From Tubulanus polymorphus (taxonomy: Eukaryota > Nemertea > Palaeonemertea > Tubulaniformes > Tubulanidae), in the NCBI RefSeq assembly GCF_964204645.1, contig NC_134025.1, positions 26,442,001-26,506,000 of the forward strand: a DNA stretch of 64,000 nucleotides, given 5' to 3'. Below the pieces are notes generated by a model. That model had not been told where the DNA came from. It saw only the letters and a program-made list of their open reading frames with translations, and made no database searches. Both the position numbers and the translations under genes were made by a program. This document shows, piece by piece, positions 47,338 through 58,100 of the stretch; position 1 is the first letter of the stretch; every line of letters begins with the position of its first letter.

Positions 47338-50300
47338 CTGGAATTAAATCAGTTCAAATTGCTAAAACTAACAGATAATAGGCTTTACAAGATTTATACG
47401 TGTAGTTTTAACTTACCCCAGGCCAGACATGTCGGATTTCAGGTCTCACCGCTGCATCCTCAGGTTCTTTATTTCCGAGCCAATGTTGTCTACTTCGATA
47501 AATAATGCCACAGCGTTTACACTCCAGCACATATCTATAAAATAATTCAAAAACTAACTGGTCATTATATCTACAAACTTAGCAAAGATGCAGAATAAGG
47601 CCAAAATATATACTGACCCTGACCAAGCGTATTTTGCCAAACCAAACCAGCTATTATCCTGCGCTGAATAAGATTTTGGCACGACAATCTCCTCTCGGCC
47701 GGCGTTAAAGCATTTCTGCAATGGAACGAATCTAATTGTATCAGCAATCAACACTCTTCAAGACAATGTACCCTTGTAGTAACTTTTTCGAATAAATGCT
47801 GGTTTACATACTTTGCAGATGTAAACTTTGTTATCATACTGATGTTGATATTTACATCGCATGTGAAGATCAGCTTCATGACTGAGATCATCTTTAAAAT
47901 GATTCATAGTTCTTGTACAGCGACAACTTTTTAAAAAGAAAATTCAGAACAATTCCTTCATAGCAATTACACACACTACATATCAGAATACAGGCTAACA
48001 CCAGCTAAGTCAAGTTACCCGCATGACAGACATCGAGAAGTACAAGTAAAATACTGATCTGGAAACATTTGCGGCACTGATTCTTCTATTTCACCAGAAA
48101 ATTTAGTATTGAGTACCTGCAATTGAACAATCACACGCAACACTGACTACTGTCGGCTAAAATAGTTTTCTATATCTTTCAAATAGTTTCCGAGTTCATA
48201 CGCACCTGCAAAGCGTTTAAAACAACTTGCGGGGTTCGAGGAGATCTGACTGTCATGTTTTTTAATTGATCTTTAGTAGCATGAAGAAGCTGACTGAAAT
48301 CAGTCGGAGGATGTATCGTTCTAGTACCGCAGTAATGAAGCGAGGAAAACGCATCCACGGCGATCTTCAGCGCTTGAAACCGGTCTTTCAGGACCTGAGT
48401 CGGTGTTTTGTGCGCTGGACTAGTATCACGCCCTGTATTCAAAAGTACTCAAAGTTTGAGAATAAACTTTATTAACCCTTTCAGTGCTGACTAATCAATA
48501 CCCTATTGTGCTGGAGATAATTTGAAAATTTTAAAAAATTCCACCCTAGTGTGTTGAATAACGGGAATACCACTACAATGCGTCTACACCGCGGCGCAGT
48601 GTATCGTTAGTTACTAGTATTTGACTATGTCTGACAGGTGCTGCCATTTTTCAAGAAATAATTACTAATTACTGATATCATCAATACACCGCATTGCGGT
48701 GTACTAGCAAAATCCATCACCGATTTGTACACCGCACTGCGGTGTAGATGCACTGAAAGGGTTAAGTAAATCGTCATTTTTCGGAAACTTAAGGACTTAC
48801 CTTCACAAAGAATGTCTGTATGGGTCGTTTCATGAAATATAATAACAGCCGGGCCTAATGTAGATAGAGGAACATCTAAATTTCTTCTTTTCGAAGCTTC
48901 TTTTAATTCGTTTGCGAAATGCTTCACGTAGGCTTTCGACGCATCGCCGAGAAAATGGAACAAGTCATTATGAAGTCGATCGGCTCTCGTACGATAAATA
49001 ATAACATCAGATATAGCCAACACCTTTAATAGTAAACGCGTACGCTGGTTCTGATTACCAGTAACACCCAACAAGCCTTCAGTGTCTATAACAATTGCGT
49101 TATGTACCGGATCGAGAGCCGCCCAAACTCCGACCGTACAAGAACTCTGACTCGGTGACGTTTTGAAAACTTCTTTTCCGCCGAAAAACGTATGATTTAA
49201 TGTATGCGATTTCCCATCACCGGTATTACCAAATATGGATACAACTTTATACACGAGTCCAGCTTCAGCTCCGAGTTTTTCCAAGAAATTTTCTTCATTT
49301 TCTACCTGAAAGATAGGAAAATTTGATTCAAATATTGATTTTTCAAACTTCAAATGTCATAGTATATAACATAGGCCCCGAAGACTGGGTCTGTAGTCTG
49401 TAGCAGCAAGGCCGAGGCAAAAGTCAGAGAATTCAGAGCCCAGTTCCCAGTGTGGATCCATGGTCCTCCAATTGACATTTCTAAAAATTAACATCCTCAG
49501 ATTCTATATCATTGTCTATCTGGCATTGAAACATTTATCATTATCCCCTATCTACACATTTACAGTAAAAGAACTTTTTTAAAGACTTTGAGGATTTTTG
49601 TTTTTAAAATAAGTGCTTTAGATATTTTACCAGATACCGCTACAAATACCCTGATGGAATCCATATTAACCTGCAGTTCTTCCTGATCATCGACGAGCAT
49701 GAAACTATGACAAGCAGCATAAGCATCCTCGGATAGAGAACTGTTCGTACAGTTTGTAATATCTGGTAAACTCGTCTGTCCGCTTGAGGTCGAATGAGTT
49801 GACATTCTATCTTGATCGTACAACGTAACGAATTTCAAATCTGACGAATAATCCATACAATCGTGATCGGCGTTTGAGACGCAGGATTCGGTTTTATTTG
49901 AACGACTCGTGCTAGGTTGTGGTTGGTTTTGAATAACAGTTTCGTTGAAATCGGCCGCGGTTTCGAAAGGGTTCGTGAGGCTCAAATCTAAATCGAGCGG
50001 CGACAGTTTTGAGACTCGTTCATCCAATTCGGGTGAAAATTCTTTCATCGCCTGTTCGAGTTCTTCGTTGCGCTTTTCCTTCGCACGCGCTGCTAGGAAT
50101 TCTTTGTATGACTGGCGCTTGTGACTTTTTCGACGTCCTTGGACGTGGATTTTTGAATCACACGAAAAACAGTAGTTTACTTCACATTCAACGCAGTGAA
50201 CATCGGCGTAGTTACGATCTTCGCATGACATTTGACATAACAAACTTTCAGGGGGTGGTTCCAGGCGTCTTCGTTCGTGGTGTAAAAATTTGGCAAAACT

Positions 50301-50453
50301 GTGCAATCTAGCATCACAAGCTGAACATTGAACTGTCTTACATTCTTCACACGTAAACGACGCCTCTGTCTTTAAACCAGTGCACGCGTACTTCTCCTGA
50401 CAGAATCGTTTCGATGTCTGGGTCTTCTGGATTCTTTTCGAGCCAGTCGACAT
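46201..50453 (-). CDS. ZFYVE1: ZFYVE1 / DFCP1, double FYVE domain-containing protein 1 (complete, 11 coding exons, 875 aa)
   Basis: PI3P-binding NTPase that marks omegasomes (ER sites of autophagosome formation), Golgi and lipid droplets. Coding exons in transcription order: 50453-49671, 49305-48801, 48432-48206, 48116-48019, 47926-47812, 47715-47618, 47534-47417, 47337-47167, 47077-46903, 46768-46664, 46433-46201 (TAA). All junctions are GT-AG and phases sum to 2628 bases. Domain order is two B-box-like Cys/His fingers (about residues 18-115), a P-loop NTPase (GNTGDGKS at 287-294, DTEG at 335-338), a Cys-rich middle region, then FYVE 1 (about 694-762) and FYVE 2 (about 806-872). Similarity to human ZFYVE1 (777 aa) is continuous; the extra length is mostly a Ser-rich stretch between the fingers and the NTPase. 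Intron 2 holds a MITE. Confidence 0.97.
47417..48432 (-). CDS. ZFYVE1: ZFYVE1 exons 3-7: linker and Cys-rich middle region
   Basis: Exons 48432-48206, 48116-48019, 47926-47812, 47715-47618 and 47534-47417 encode DRFQALKIAVDAFSSLHYCG, the FPDQYFTCTSRCLSCG segment, CKYQHQYDNKVYICKKCF, SWFGLAKYAWSGYVLECKRC and RSRQHWLGNKEPEDAAVRPE. Paired CxxC motifs suggest an extra zinc-binding module between the NTPase and the FYVE domains, also present in human. The shortest intron is 83 bases. Confidence 0.92.
48472..48765. mobile_element. piggyBac-type MITE in ZFYVE1 intron 2
   Basis: TTAA (48472-48475) and TTAA (48762-48765) flank a 286-base element with perfect 12-base terminal inverted repeats, CCCTTTCAGTGC at 48476-48487 and its complement GCACTGAAAGGG at 48750-48761. 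TTAA target duplication plus a CCC start is the piggyBac hallmark. The inside carries several hairpin-forming copies of TACACCGC..GCGGTGTA and no coding capacity. It lies wholly between exons 2 and 3. Confidence 0.8.
48801..49305 (-). CDS. ZFYVE1: ZFYVE1 exon 2: P-loop NTPase domain
   Basis: The acceptor TATCTTTCAG precedes VENEENFLEKLG, and the exon ends at GAAG|GTAAGT. It carries KVVSIFGNTGDGKSHTLNHT, the Walker A motif of a septin/dynamin-like NTPase, then TVGVWAA, VIDTEGLLG and RTRLLLKVLAISDVIIYRT. Lys and Ser of Walker A and the Asp of DTEG are intact, so nucleotide binding should be preserved. This is the most conserved part of the protein. Confidence 0.96.
49671..50453 (-). CDS. ZFYVE1: ZFYVE1 exon 1: B-box-like zinc fingers and low-complexity linker
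   Basis: This 261-codon exon runs from ATG 50453 to the donor CTGCAG|GTTAAT. Finger 1 follows CQEKYAC...CEEC..VQCSACDARLH; finger 2 follows CQMSCED...HCVECEVNYCFSCDSKIH. A basic segment (GRRKSHKRQSYKEFLAARAK) and then about 130 acidic, Ser/Thr-rich residues lead to SFMLVDDQEELQ, which matches the human SFLLVDENEEIQ just before the NTPase fold. The linker is much longer than in human. Confidence 0.93.
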
Positions 50454-50540
50454 AACAATCCGGCGTGGTAAAATGGCGTTTTTAATCGAAAAGATTGTGA
50501 AATTTCGTGAATTTCAACCCAGCCATCGCTTAGTCACGAC

Positions 50541-50640
50541 CCGGAAGTGTAATGGAGGTGAATGATTAGAGTATTCTGATTGGTGGATTCGTCGGTATTT
50601 GTTTATAGATGGCGCTGTAAATTTGCGGGAAATTTGCACA
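50541..50640 (-). promoter_or_regulatory. Putative ZFYVE1 proximal promoter
   Basis: Within 200 bases upstream of the ZFYVE1 ATG lie an ETS-type site (CCGGAAGTG at 50541-50549), a CCAAT box in minus orientation (CACCAATCAG, about 50576-50585) and an E2F-like TTTCCCGC (complement of 50625-50632). The cluster is typical of a housekeeping promoter and is the only such cluster I noticed in the roughly 1 kb between ZFYVE1 and the divergent ankyrin gene. No transcript start is visible from sequence. Confidence 0.35.
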
Positions 50641-51261
50641 TGCGTTTGTTTATAAACACATTTTATCTGTCACAGACACAGAATTCAACAACTTTTTCGT
50701 GTTTTCTTTTCTTTTTGATTTTAGTGATTATGATTTTAAAATTCAAAACAGTGTAAATTGGATTTTTATATTATACTATCATTGCAATCTCGAGTACCAA
50801 ACTCAAAAGTTATACCAAACTTATAGGCCTATATCAAATGGATACTTTGTTCTTGTCATTCAAACGGTTGTGATTCGACATTGTTGTCCAAGTAATATAA
50901 TTTCAACTGCATATTCCGGGATATGTTCCTAATTCAGATCTTAATTTCCCAGAAATTTCCAAAATACAATAGGCCTACCGTGTTGATCCAGACATCCAGT
51001 TCTAAATGAAGGAACTGGCGTATTAAACTCGACTTCTGTGTAATTGCAGTGTATGTGTGGAAATTTCTGTGTCGAAATCTCAGGATTCAATTAAGGTTTT
51101 TTTATTCAAATGATTTTTTGGAGCTCTAAGAACATTAAGACTATTAATTCCACTTTGGTTATATATTTTTTGCGTTTAGTTCTATAAAACTTACCGGGTT
51201 CTCTTGACTTCGAAAAACTATATTCTTCCTATTTTCTGGGTGTACCGGCATTGATATATGT

Positions 51262-51278
51262 GAGTGTGTGTGTGTGTA
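51262..51278. repeat. (GT)n short tract upstream of the ankyrin/SOCS gene
   Basis: A run of GT dinucleotides about 200 bases upstream of ATG 51474. A similar short GT run lies near 3424-3440. Confidence 0.8.
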
Positions 51279-51473
51279 CTTTAAGTTGATGAGATTTGTT
51301 GTATTGTCTTGATTAGATTAAGTTTCTTGAATCTTAAGAAATTCCTTCTAGGTAATTTATCCAGGAGTTCTAGGAAGACTTGACAACAGATCTAACAGCG
51401 ATCTTTGTTGAGAGATTTCTAGGAAAACATAGGCCTATGTAGTAAGTGACTTAGCAGCATCGAACTGGCAATC

Positions 51474-52826
51474 ATGGAAAAGAAAAAATCTTCATTCCAC
51501 GATTACCTCCGTCGTCGTGAATCGAGGGATGATACAGGCGAGGAAATGGCGCGGTGTTTAGAATTGCACGACGCAATTGTCAGAAATGAACCACGAACAG
51601 TAGAACGGCTTGTATCGAATGGGATGAATGTAAATTCGGGACTGCACTTTGCAAATCATAGCTATACACCAGATAGAACCCTCATTTCACGAGATATCAT
51701 CGCACTTCCTCTTCATGTTGCCTGCATTTATCGCCGTCCCAGAATAGTCGAGGTCTTGTTGAAATGCGGGGCCGATTACAACACGAAGGACTACTACGGA
51801 CGGACACCAATCCAGCTGGTGATCCATTACTGGCCAAGGCTCATGCACTCAACCGATTACAAAAACCTAACCAAGGCTGATATCGAGTATCAAGAATATC
51901 TGAGGAGTCAGCACGAAAAATGTCACCGCAGTCTCGAATTACTTTGCTCCCATGGAGCTGTGATTGACGATGCAGTAAATGCGGATAGAGAGACCGTGGT
52001 GCACCTTGCAGCAAAATTTAACATCTGGAGAAGCATCGCTCTACTGGTTGCGCACGGCACAGAAAAAATCTTGGAGACACGAGATCTTTACGGTAAGGAA
52101 TATGTGCAGCTGTTATTCTAGCTATCTTGCATGAATAGGCTTTGGGAGTTCATGAGAAAACGTTTTATTTTGATTAAAGGTAATACGCCAGTCCTGACTG
52201 CGAGTAAATATGGTAGGTTTGAGGTGCTACGCGAGATGTTATCGCACGGAGCAATGGTCGATGCTACCGAAAATTCCGGCAAGAATATTCTCCATTTTGC
52301 CGCTTACAGCGACACTACGCCGCACGCCACCGAGGTAGCGAGTTTACTCAAAGACCAACGGATCTCACTGATGATAAATTCCACGGACAAAAATCTAGAG
52401 ACTGCTTTGCATATCGCTGCTCGAAACGGACGAGAAGCGATAATTCATGTTCTCCTTGAAAAGGGAGCTAATCCCGATTTATTAAACGTACAGGCTTTGT
52501 CACCGTTATACCTGCTTTTAGATGACGTCGACCATTCGCAGTTTATTTGCACCATCGACAAGTTGATAAACGAAACGACACAGTTATCCGTATACAGCTC
52601 TACGCACGAACTGCCGAAACTGCTGAATCTCGCGGAGAACGAGTCCCTGAGAGATTATCTGGTGATATCGTCGACGTCGCCGACGTCGCTTCAATTTATC
52701 TGTCGACAAAAGATCAGACGGTGCTTGGGTAAATTGAGAATTAATACGCCGTTTATAGATCAGCTGCCGTGTCCCAGAAAAATGAAAAACTATATTTTAC
52801 TCAACAATATCAAATTAGTGCAATGA
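51474..52826 (+). CDS. ANKRD61: ANKRD61-like ankyrin-repeat protein with C-terminal SOCS box (2 exons, 421 aa)
   Basis: Exon 51474-52092 (phase 1 at TACG|GTAAGG) joins 52180-52826 across an 87-base intron. Ankyrin repeats are plain: IIALPLHVACIYRRPRIVEV, ETVVHLAAKFNIWRSIALLV, NTPVLTASKYGRFEVLREML, KNILHFAAYSD and ETALHIAARNGREAIIHVLL. The order, length (human about 418 aa) and interrupted first repeats match ANKRD61. The C-terminus (about 376-415) reads SLQFICRQKIRRCLG...LPCPRKMKNYIL, a SOCS box with an elongin-BC motif (LxxxCxxxI) and a Cul5-type LPxP, so an E3-ligase substrate-receptor role, as in ASB proteins, is inferred. Substrate unknown. An ASB-family name is the main alternative. Confidence 0.85.
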
Positions 52827-54455
52827 TTAAGACATTAAGGAATATAGGAATGGGTGTCGAGATGCTGATCACCTGATCACCATGAGCAGCCGATACACTG
52901 CGGTGACCCAGTGGGTAATTCTGAATGCACAACATTTCAGTATTTCGGCGAAATGTCTTGAATTCGTTGCGTATATAACGGCTGGTAAGAATCAGAATGA
53001 AAAGTAAAAACGTTTCACCAGCCGCAGGCTATCATTAATTCACATATCCAGCTGAATATTGATATTTCTGACGTCTTGTTTGATGCACGACGCAATTCTA
53101 CGAATGATCAGATATATGTATATATATTTTCCTACGAAAACCAACTCATTTGAATAATTGCTACGCCTTGTAATGAATCTATATGTGTATTATGTCTACA
53201 TCCATTTGGCCATGTGATTTTTCCATTAAAACCTTAATTCAGAATTCTAAATGCGGTGACAAATCATCATTCTATATCTTATTTCGAAAGGACTGTAATC
53301 AAATCCATGTCAGAACCAGATTACCGTAAGTTTTTTCGTTTATCCTCTTAATTGTATCTACCGGCGACTTACCATAAAAAACTTGGCATTTTTAAGTTTT
53401 AAACAGAATCTGCCTCTTTCAACAGGGTTCGACTCTCTTGATGTTGCCAGCATCTCGTTTAGAGCACTTCAATTTAAATTTACATGTTCTAGCGGCGCGA
53501 AAGTTTGAAGTAAAGCCTTTTGCTTTTAGCCTCGAGTCTTAATAATCGCAAAATTACCTGTCGCCGCGTCGTAATTGTTTCAGAAAAACGAAGGTGATAT
53601 TGAAAAACCGCCGTATCCCTGATTCAATTACCGAACGCGGTAAGTTTGAGAGTAGCTCTGAGGTTGTAATCATGATACGGAATCCGATTAAATAACTTTA
53701 CCTCGAGCGTGGTAAAAGCTTCTTTGATACAAGGAATGTTCGCCAGTGACATAATAAGAACGCAGATGGGAATTCCTGTCGTCTGTTTGCCAATGATTAT
53801 TAAAGCTCAATGTGTCTAGAATCGTACGCAGAGATGCAGGTTTCCGATCACGCGGGATCATGATTATGTTTCATATGCTTCACAATATTCCCCCCACGAT
53901 ACGAGAATTCCCAATGATTTTCGAGCTTTTAGAGTCGCTTTCACCTTTTTTCTTTTGGAATGTCTCAGTAGACAACATTCCTACTGTATAGCTTCAAATT
54001 CGGTCGATTTATTGTGCACTAAAGAACAAAAAAGAATATAAACACCAGTGCAAATATCACTCTTTAGATACTATTTATTATTTCAAATCAGACTTTCTGT
54101 TTTTCTTTGTAATAAACCTGTTCATTTAACAATGATTTGTGTTGATAATTTTTCGAAGTGTCCGTGATTTTACCATATAGATAGACAGTTAATATCAGGC
54201 AAAAATTCTGTAAACTATCATACAGATGAACATTATGAAGTTCAAATAAAAAACCGTTTCTTATTGATTTGGAATGATTAGATGGATGAATGATAAAAGA
54301 GGAACAATAATCATCTGAAAAAATATATCGAAACTTTTTACATTTTTTTCATATTTCTCCAGCTTAGATGCACTTATCAATGGGGAAAGCGAAAGTATTT
54401 ATTGCGTTCGGTGTTTACTCTCGTTCATCAATTCCATAACGGATTTAGTGTGTAA
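52827..54455. other. Intergenic between convergent ankyrin genes; no gene seen
   Basis: Must contain the 3' UTRs of the SOCS-box ankyrin gene (+) and the PPP1R27-like gene (-). An ATTAAA at about 53225 is a possible + strand poly(A) signal. Confidence 0.5.
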
Positions 54456-55130
54456 CTAATCCAGTTTTGGACGATTTGATCTATTGTTATTTACAACCTG
54501 AGATGTGTTATTCGCCAGGACAGACGACGGCGAAGGGCAAACTTCGCTGTTGGAAGTTTCTCGGTGTTGCAGTATTAACTGCGCAATTCCGTTCATCGAC
54601 GATTGAACTAAAATACACAAAGCACTGAACAATTCCTTTAACTTGTGTTTGAAGAAACTCAGCAGCGAGTTCAGTTGGTAAATAATCCAAGATTGCCACA
54701 TCATCTGTTTGTGGATTTCGGAGCACATTTGTTCAGCGAGAAACGTAGCCGTCTTCACGTCTGTCGACAAATCCACGGCCAAATCTCCGTCGTTCGTTTT
54801 TATGAATAAATTTCCCCCAAATAGAAGCAGAAAACTGGCGACGAGAATGAAACCACAACCCGCGGCTGCATGTAATGGCGTTACTCCGTGTATATCCTGC
54901 ATATTAACATCGGCACCGTAGCAAAGAAGGATTTTTACAGCGTCCAAATTGTTTGCTAGAACACCTTGATGTAGCGCAGTTAATCCTACGTGATTTTTCT
55001 GATTGATGTTTATATCCGTACCTGACTCTAAAATCCTCAGCAGCTCCATTATATCCCCTTCCTGTACAACTGCATGTAGCACAGCGTCAGCAGGGAAACT
55101 TATCCGCCTTTTTAGTTGAGATGTCGACAT
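54456..55130 (-). CDS. PPP1R27-like ankyrin protein, probable PP1 regulatory subunit (224 aa)
   Basis: This is a single coding exon from ATG 55130 to TAG 54456. Residues 7-12 (KRRISF) fit the RVxF docking motif for protein phosphatase 1. They are followed by PADAVLHAVVQEGDIMELLR and ankyrin repeats LTALHQGVLANNLDAVKILL, VTPLHAAAGCGFILVASFLL, then NDGDLAVDLS. The layout 'basic-RxxF, FP-AV, two to three ankyrins, DGDL-x-DL' is that of PPP1R27 and of MYPT/PPP1R12-16 N-termini. Vertebrate PPP1R27 (about 154 aa) ends soon after; here about 90 residues follow, including hydrophobic amphipathic helices (WIIYQLNSLLSFFKHKLKEL). An acceptor-like TTTTTAGCATTTAG abuts the ATG, so a 5' UTR intron is possible. 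Confidence 0.82.
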   Translation of the reverse strand: MSTSQLKRRISFPADAVLHAVVQEGDIMELLRILESGTDININQKNHVGLTALHQGVLANNLDAVKILLCYGADVNMQDIHGVTPLHAAAGCGFILVASFLLLFGGNLFIKTNDGDLAVDLSTDVKTATFLAEQMCSEIHKQMMWQSWIIYQLNSLLSFFKHKLKELFSALCILVQSSMNGIAQLILQHRETSNSEVCPSPSSVLANNTSQVVNNNRSNRPKLD

Positions 55131-58100
55131 CTAAATGCTAAAAATATAGAGAAATGCAACGTATGAATTAATCCCGGTATTTTCAGATTCATTTTATTTC
55201 AACCAATATTTTGATTTACTTCAGTTTTAAAATGCTTTTCATTTTACCTATTTCTATGCTCGCATTTAAAAAAAAGATACACACGGATACACCTGTTGTA
55301 AAACAAGCGATCTGAAGAACGTTGAACATTTCCATACTGAATAACAATTGTTTATCGGTTATGCAATGAGTTTAGATTTTTTTAAATTTCAGCATGCATT
55401 ATCAACTTGAGATGGCTCTTAATCTACATAATAGTATATCATATATACGTTAGTCGTTAGTCTGGAAGCACGTCTGAATGTGGCGGACAACGATACAACA
55501 CGATAATGATTCGATGTGCGAAAGTGCGCCATTTCTGCTTAGCATCACGTAAAAAAATCCTCGAACAAATCATGCTAGTTAGCTTGCTGTTTGTGTATAG
55601 ATAACTTGTCGACATCGAGACGCATGCTGTGCTGGGATCTCTTCAATTAATTCTCTCGGCGTCTTCAATTTTATCATCGGAAACAAAACTTAAGAGACGC
55701 GGCAATACCTCGTGATTATATGTAAAAAGCAAACACGATTTGAACCACACTCGATTTTCCACCTGAATTACTATGTAAAGACTAAACCAAATAAACCGTG
55801 CGCTCAAGGTATGTGGATAACTCTCATTAGCGCTTGTAGAGATCCGTGACAGTACCGATAAGTTAACATAGCCGGAAGCTGCAATAAAGTCACCCCACTG
55901 CTCGCCTGTCAACCAGTCATTATATTAATTAATATATCGTAATCAAATAAAGAACGGGTAGAATGTAATCCACCGCTCTTACCGTTTGCGATACCTGTAG
56001 CGTTGAGCACGCGCTCTTGTAGTCGATAGAGCGATCGTTTATAAATAATTTAACTCATTTCGTCGCAATGAGATTTATTGCTTATTTTCAACGTTTTCGC
56101 CAATTCGATTTATTTTCACGTTAAGGCCATTTCTTCCGGTGACGCTGTAAAAATGTTTGATCGGAATTGGTATTGAAATTGCCATTAAATCCATTTTCAA
56201 TAGCGTAGAATATTTTTCATTTTCCATGGCACATTTTCTATATGAAAGGTTGGAAAAAACGTTATTTTCAGACGCGTATTCTACGATTCTGTTTGTGGAA
56301 ACTAGATTTAGATGTCTTAATGATAAGAAAAGTTGAGTTGAGGAACGGAGGCCACAGGTTCTATAATTATCCATGTAACGTATAAGAGACAGGGCTTAAC
56401 AGGTTTGATGATTCTATTCTAACTTATGAGAAAACAAACGATCGAAATACAATATTCCGTGATTTATCCATCGGAAATAATGAAAAGCCACACAAGTTAT
56501 GAGTGTATTTTACAACCATTGTCGAGACTATAACGTGGAGGTATACGTTGTTGCCATAACGACATGCGAATATTTTTTGTGATAAGACCATTTCGTCCGG
56601 CTTTTTCTGCTCAAGTTTAAAAACAATTTTCTCTGTTCAAACAAGATATAGATTTAAAGCTATACCACAATGATATAGATTGATAGCAGACCACATACTG
56701 TCGTGCTAAGGTTGACAGTGCGTGCTCATGATGTGAATGCGAAATTCGCATGTTATGTTCGAGGACACCGTCAGAGACAGGGACGCTACGTGCTACCGAA
56801 TTAACCTGAAATATTAATCAACGAAGCCATAAAAAATCATTTTCCTTCTATGTAACAGCGTTTCCGAAAATGATAAGGTGCTTTATGCGTTATTTATTGC
56901 AATATATTCGAAAAATTAATGCAACGGAGTTCTAGTCGATTCAGATTAGACAGTGTCTCGTAGGCTTATTACTTCCTAAAAGATGTTTACAGGATTTCCG
57001 TATGACGTCGCGAATTGTCTTTTCATCAAACGGTTATTAACATCCGGTATGTAATGGAAAAGAATCGCTGTTCCCTTTTAGAGCTGTCTATCGTCGTAGT
57101 AACGAGTAATCTTCTGAATTGTCTAGCAGTAGGCCACCTATATCCATTATATCCATTAACTTTTGATGGTAGCACATCGCTTCCACATTATATTCTGCAT
57201 TACTTTAACCGTAATGTTTACCTGACATGCCCAGCAGATTTTGTGCCATTTTTGTGAAAGTATATATAACCTATTCTGTCGTGATTAAACTATGCGGATC
57301 GGTCTCATCATCGAATCAACCACATGTAATTTCTGCTAAACGGTAGAATATATTCATTACAAAATCAGGCCCATATTTAGAGGGTCCGACTCCCCTCCCG
57401 CTCATTGACGAAGTTCCACCCAGATGCAGGCATTAAGAAAATTTGAGCATCAATTTCAAAAGATTCACTCAAATTTTCTGCGTGAGTACTCAGGACCCGA
57501 CATTTTGCGTGGGTTACCTTACAAAAAGTTCCACTTTCAAGTAAAAAGTCCCCCAAGACGTGGCTGACCATGGCCCCTGAAGATGATACGGAACTGCGAG
57601 GACTCACCGCTGAAACTTGAAACAACATTCCATTCCTGTACGTGGGTACTTGCTTCATATATATTCTCAATACGTAATAGCATAATATGTAATACGGTTA
57701 ATCATCAAGGCGCTATTATTATATTCTAGTGCTATGAATTCATTAAATCGAATACTGCGCAATAACCCGATGTTAACCTTTAAATGAGGTTGTAAGAAAA
57801 AAATTAGATTGCATCCCTGGGAATTCTAAAATTCATGGATGTGAAAAAGAAGCATTATACAAATAGGGCACATCAAATTGGATTTGTTTCGAGTGTCAGA
57901 TGCTGATACCGTCAACTCTCCCAGATCACTTTCTCCCCAGAATAATCATTCTGTAAATCTCTACAATTGAGATGTTTTCAAAATAAACGGAATCGACACA
58001 AACCAACGTAAACATTGATATCTTTATATTGATATTTTGCGCGTAGAAATTATTTATTAGGTTATGCGAAGGAAAAAGAAGCCTTTGTGTCGCGGAGCGA

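Noticed and set aside
52131-52179. Downstream ATG 52131 as start of a second ankyrin gene
   Set aside because: The 52093-52179 segment has intron boundaries (GTAAGG...AAAG) and removing it restores one continuous ANKRD61-like frame of the expected length.
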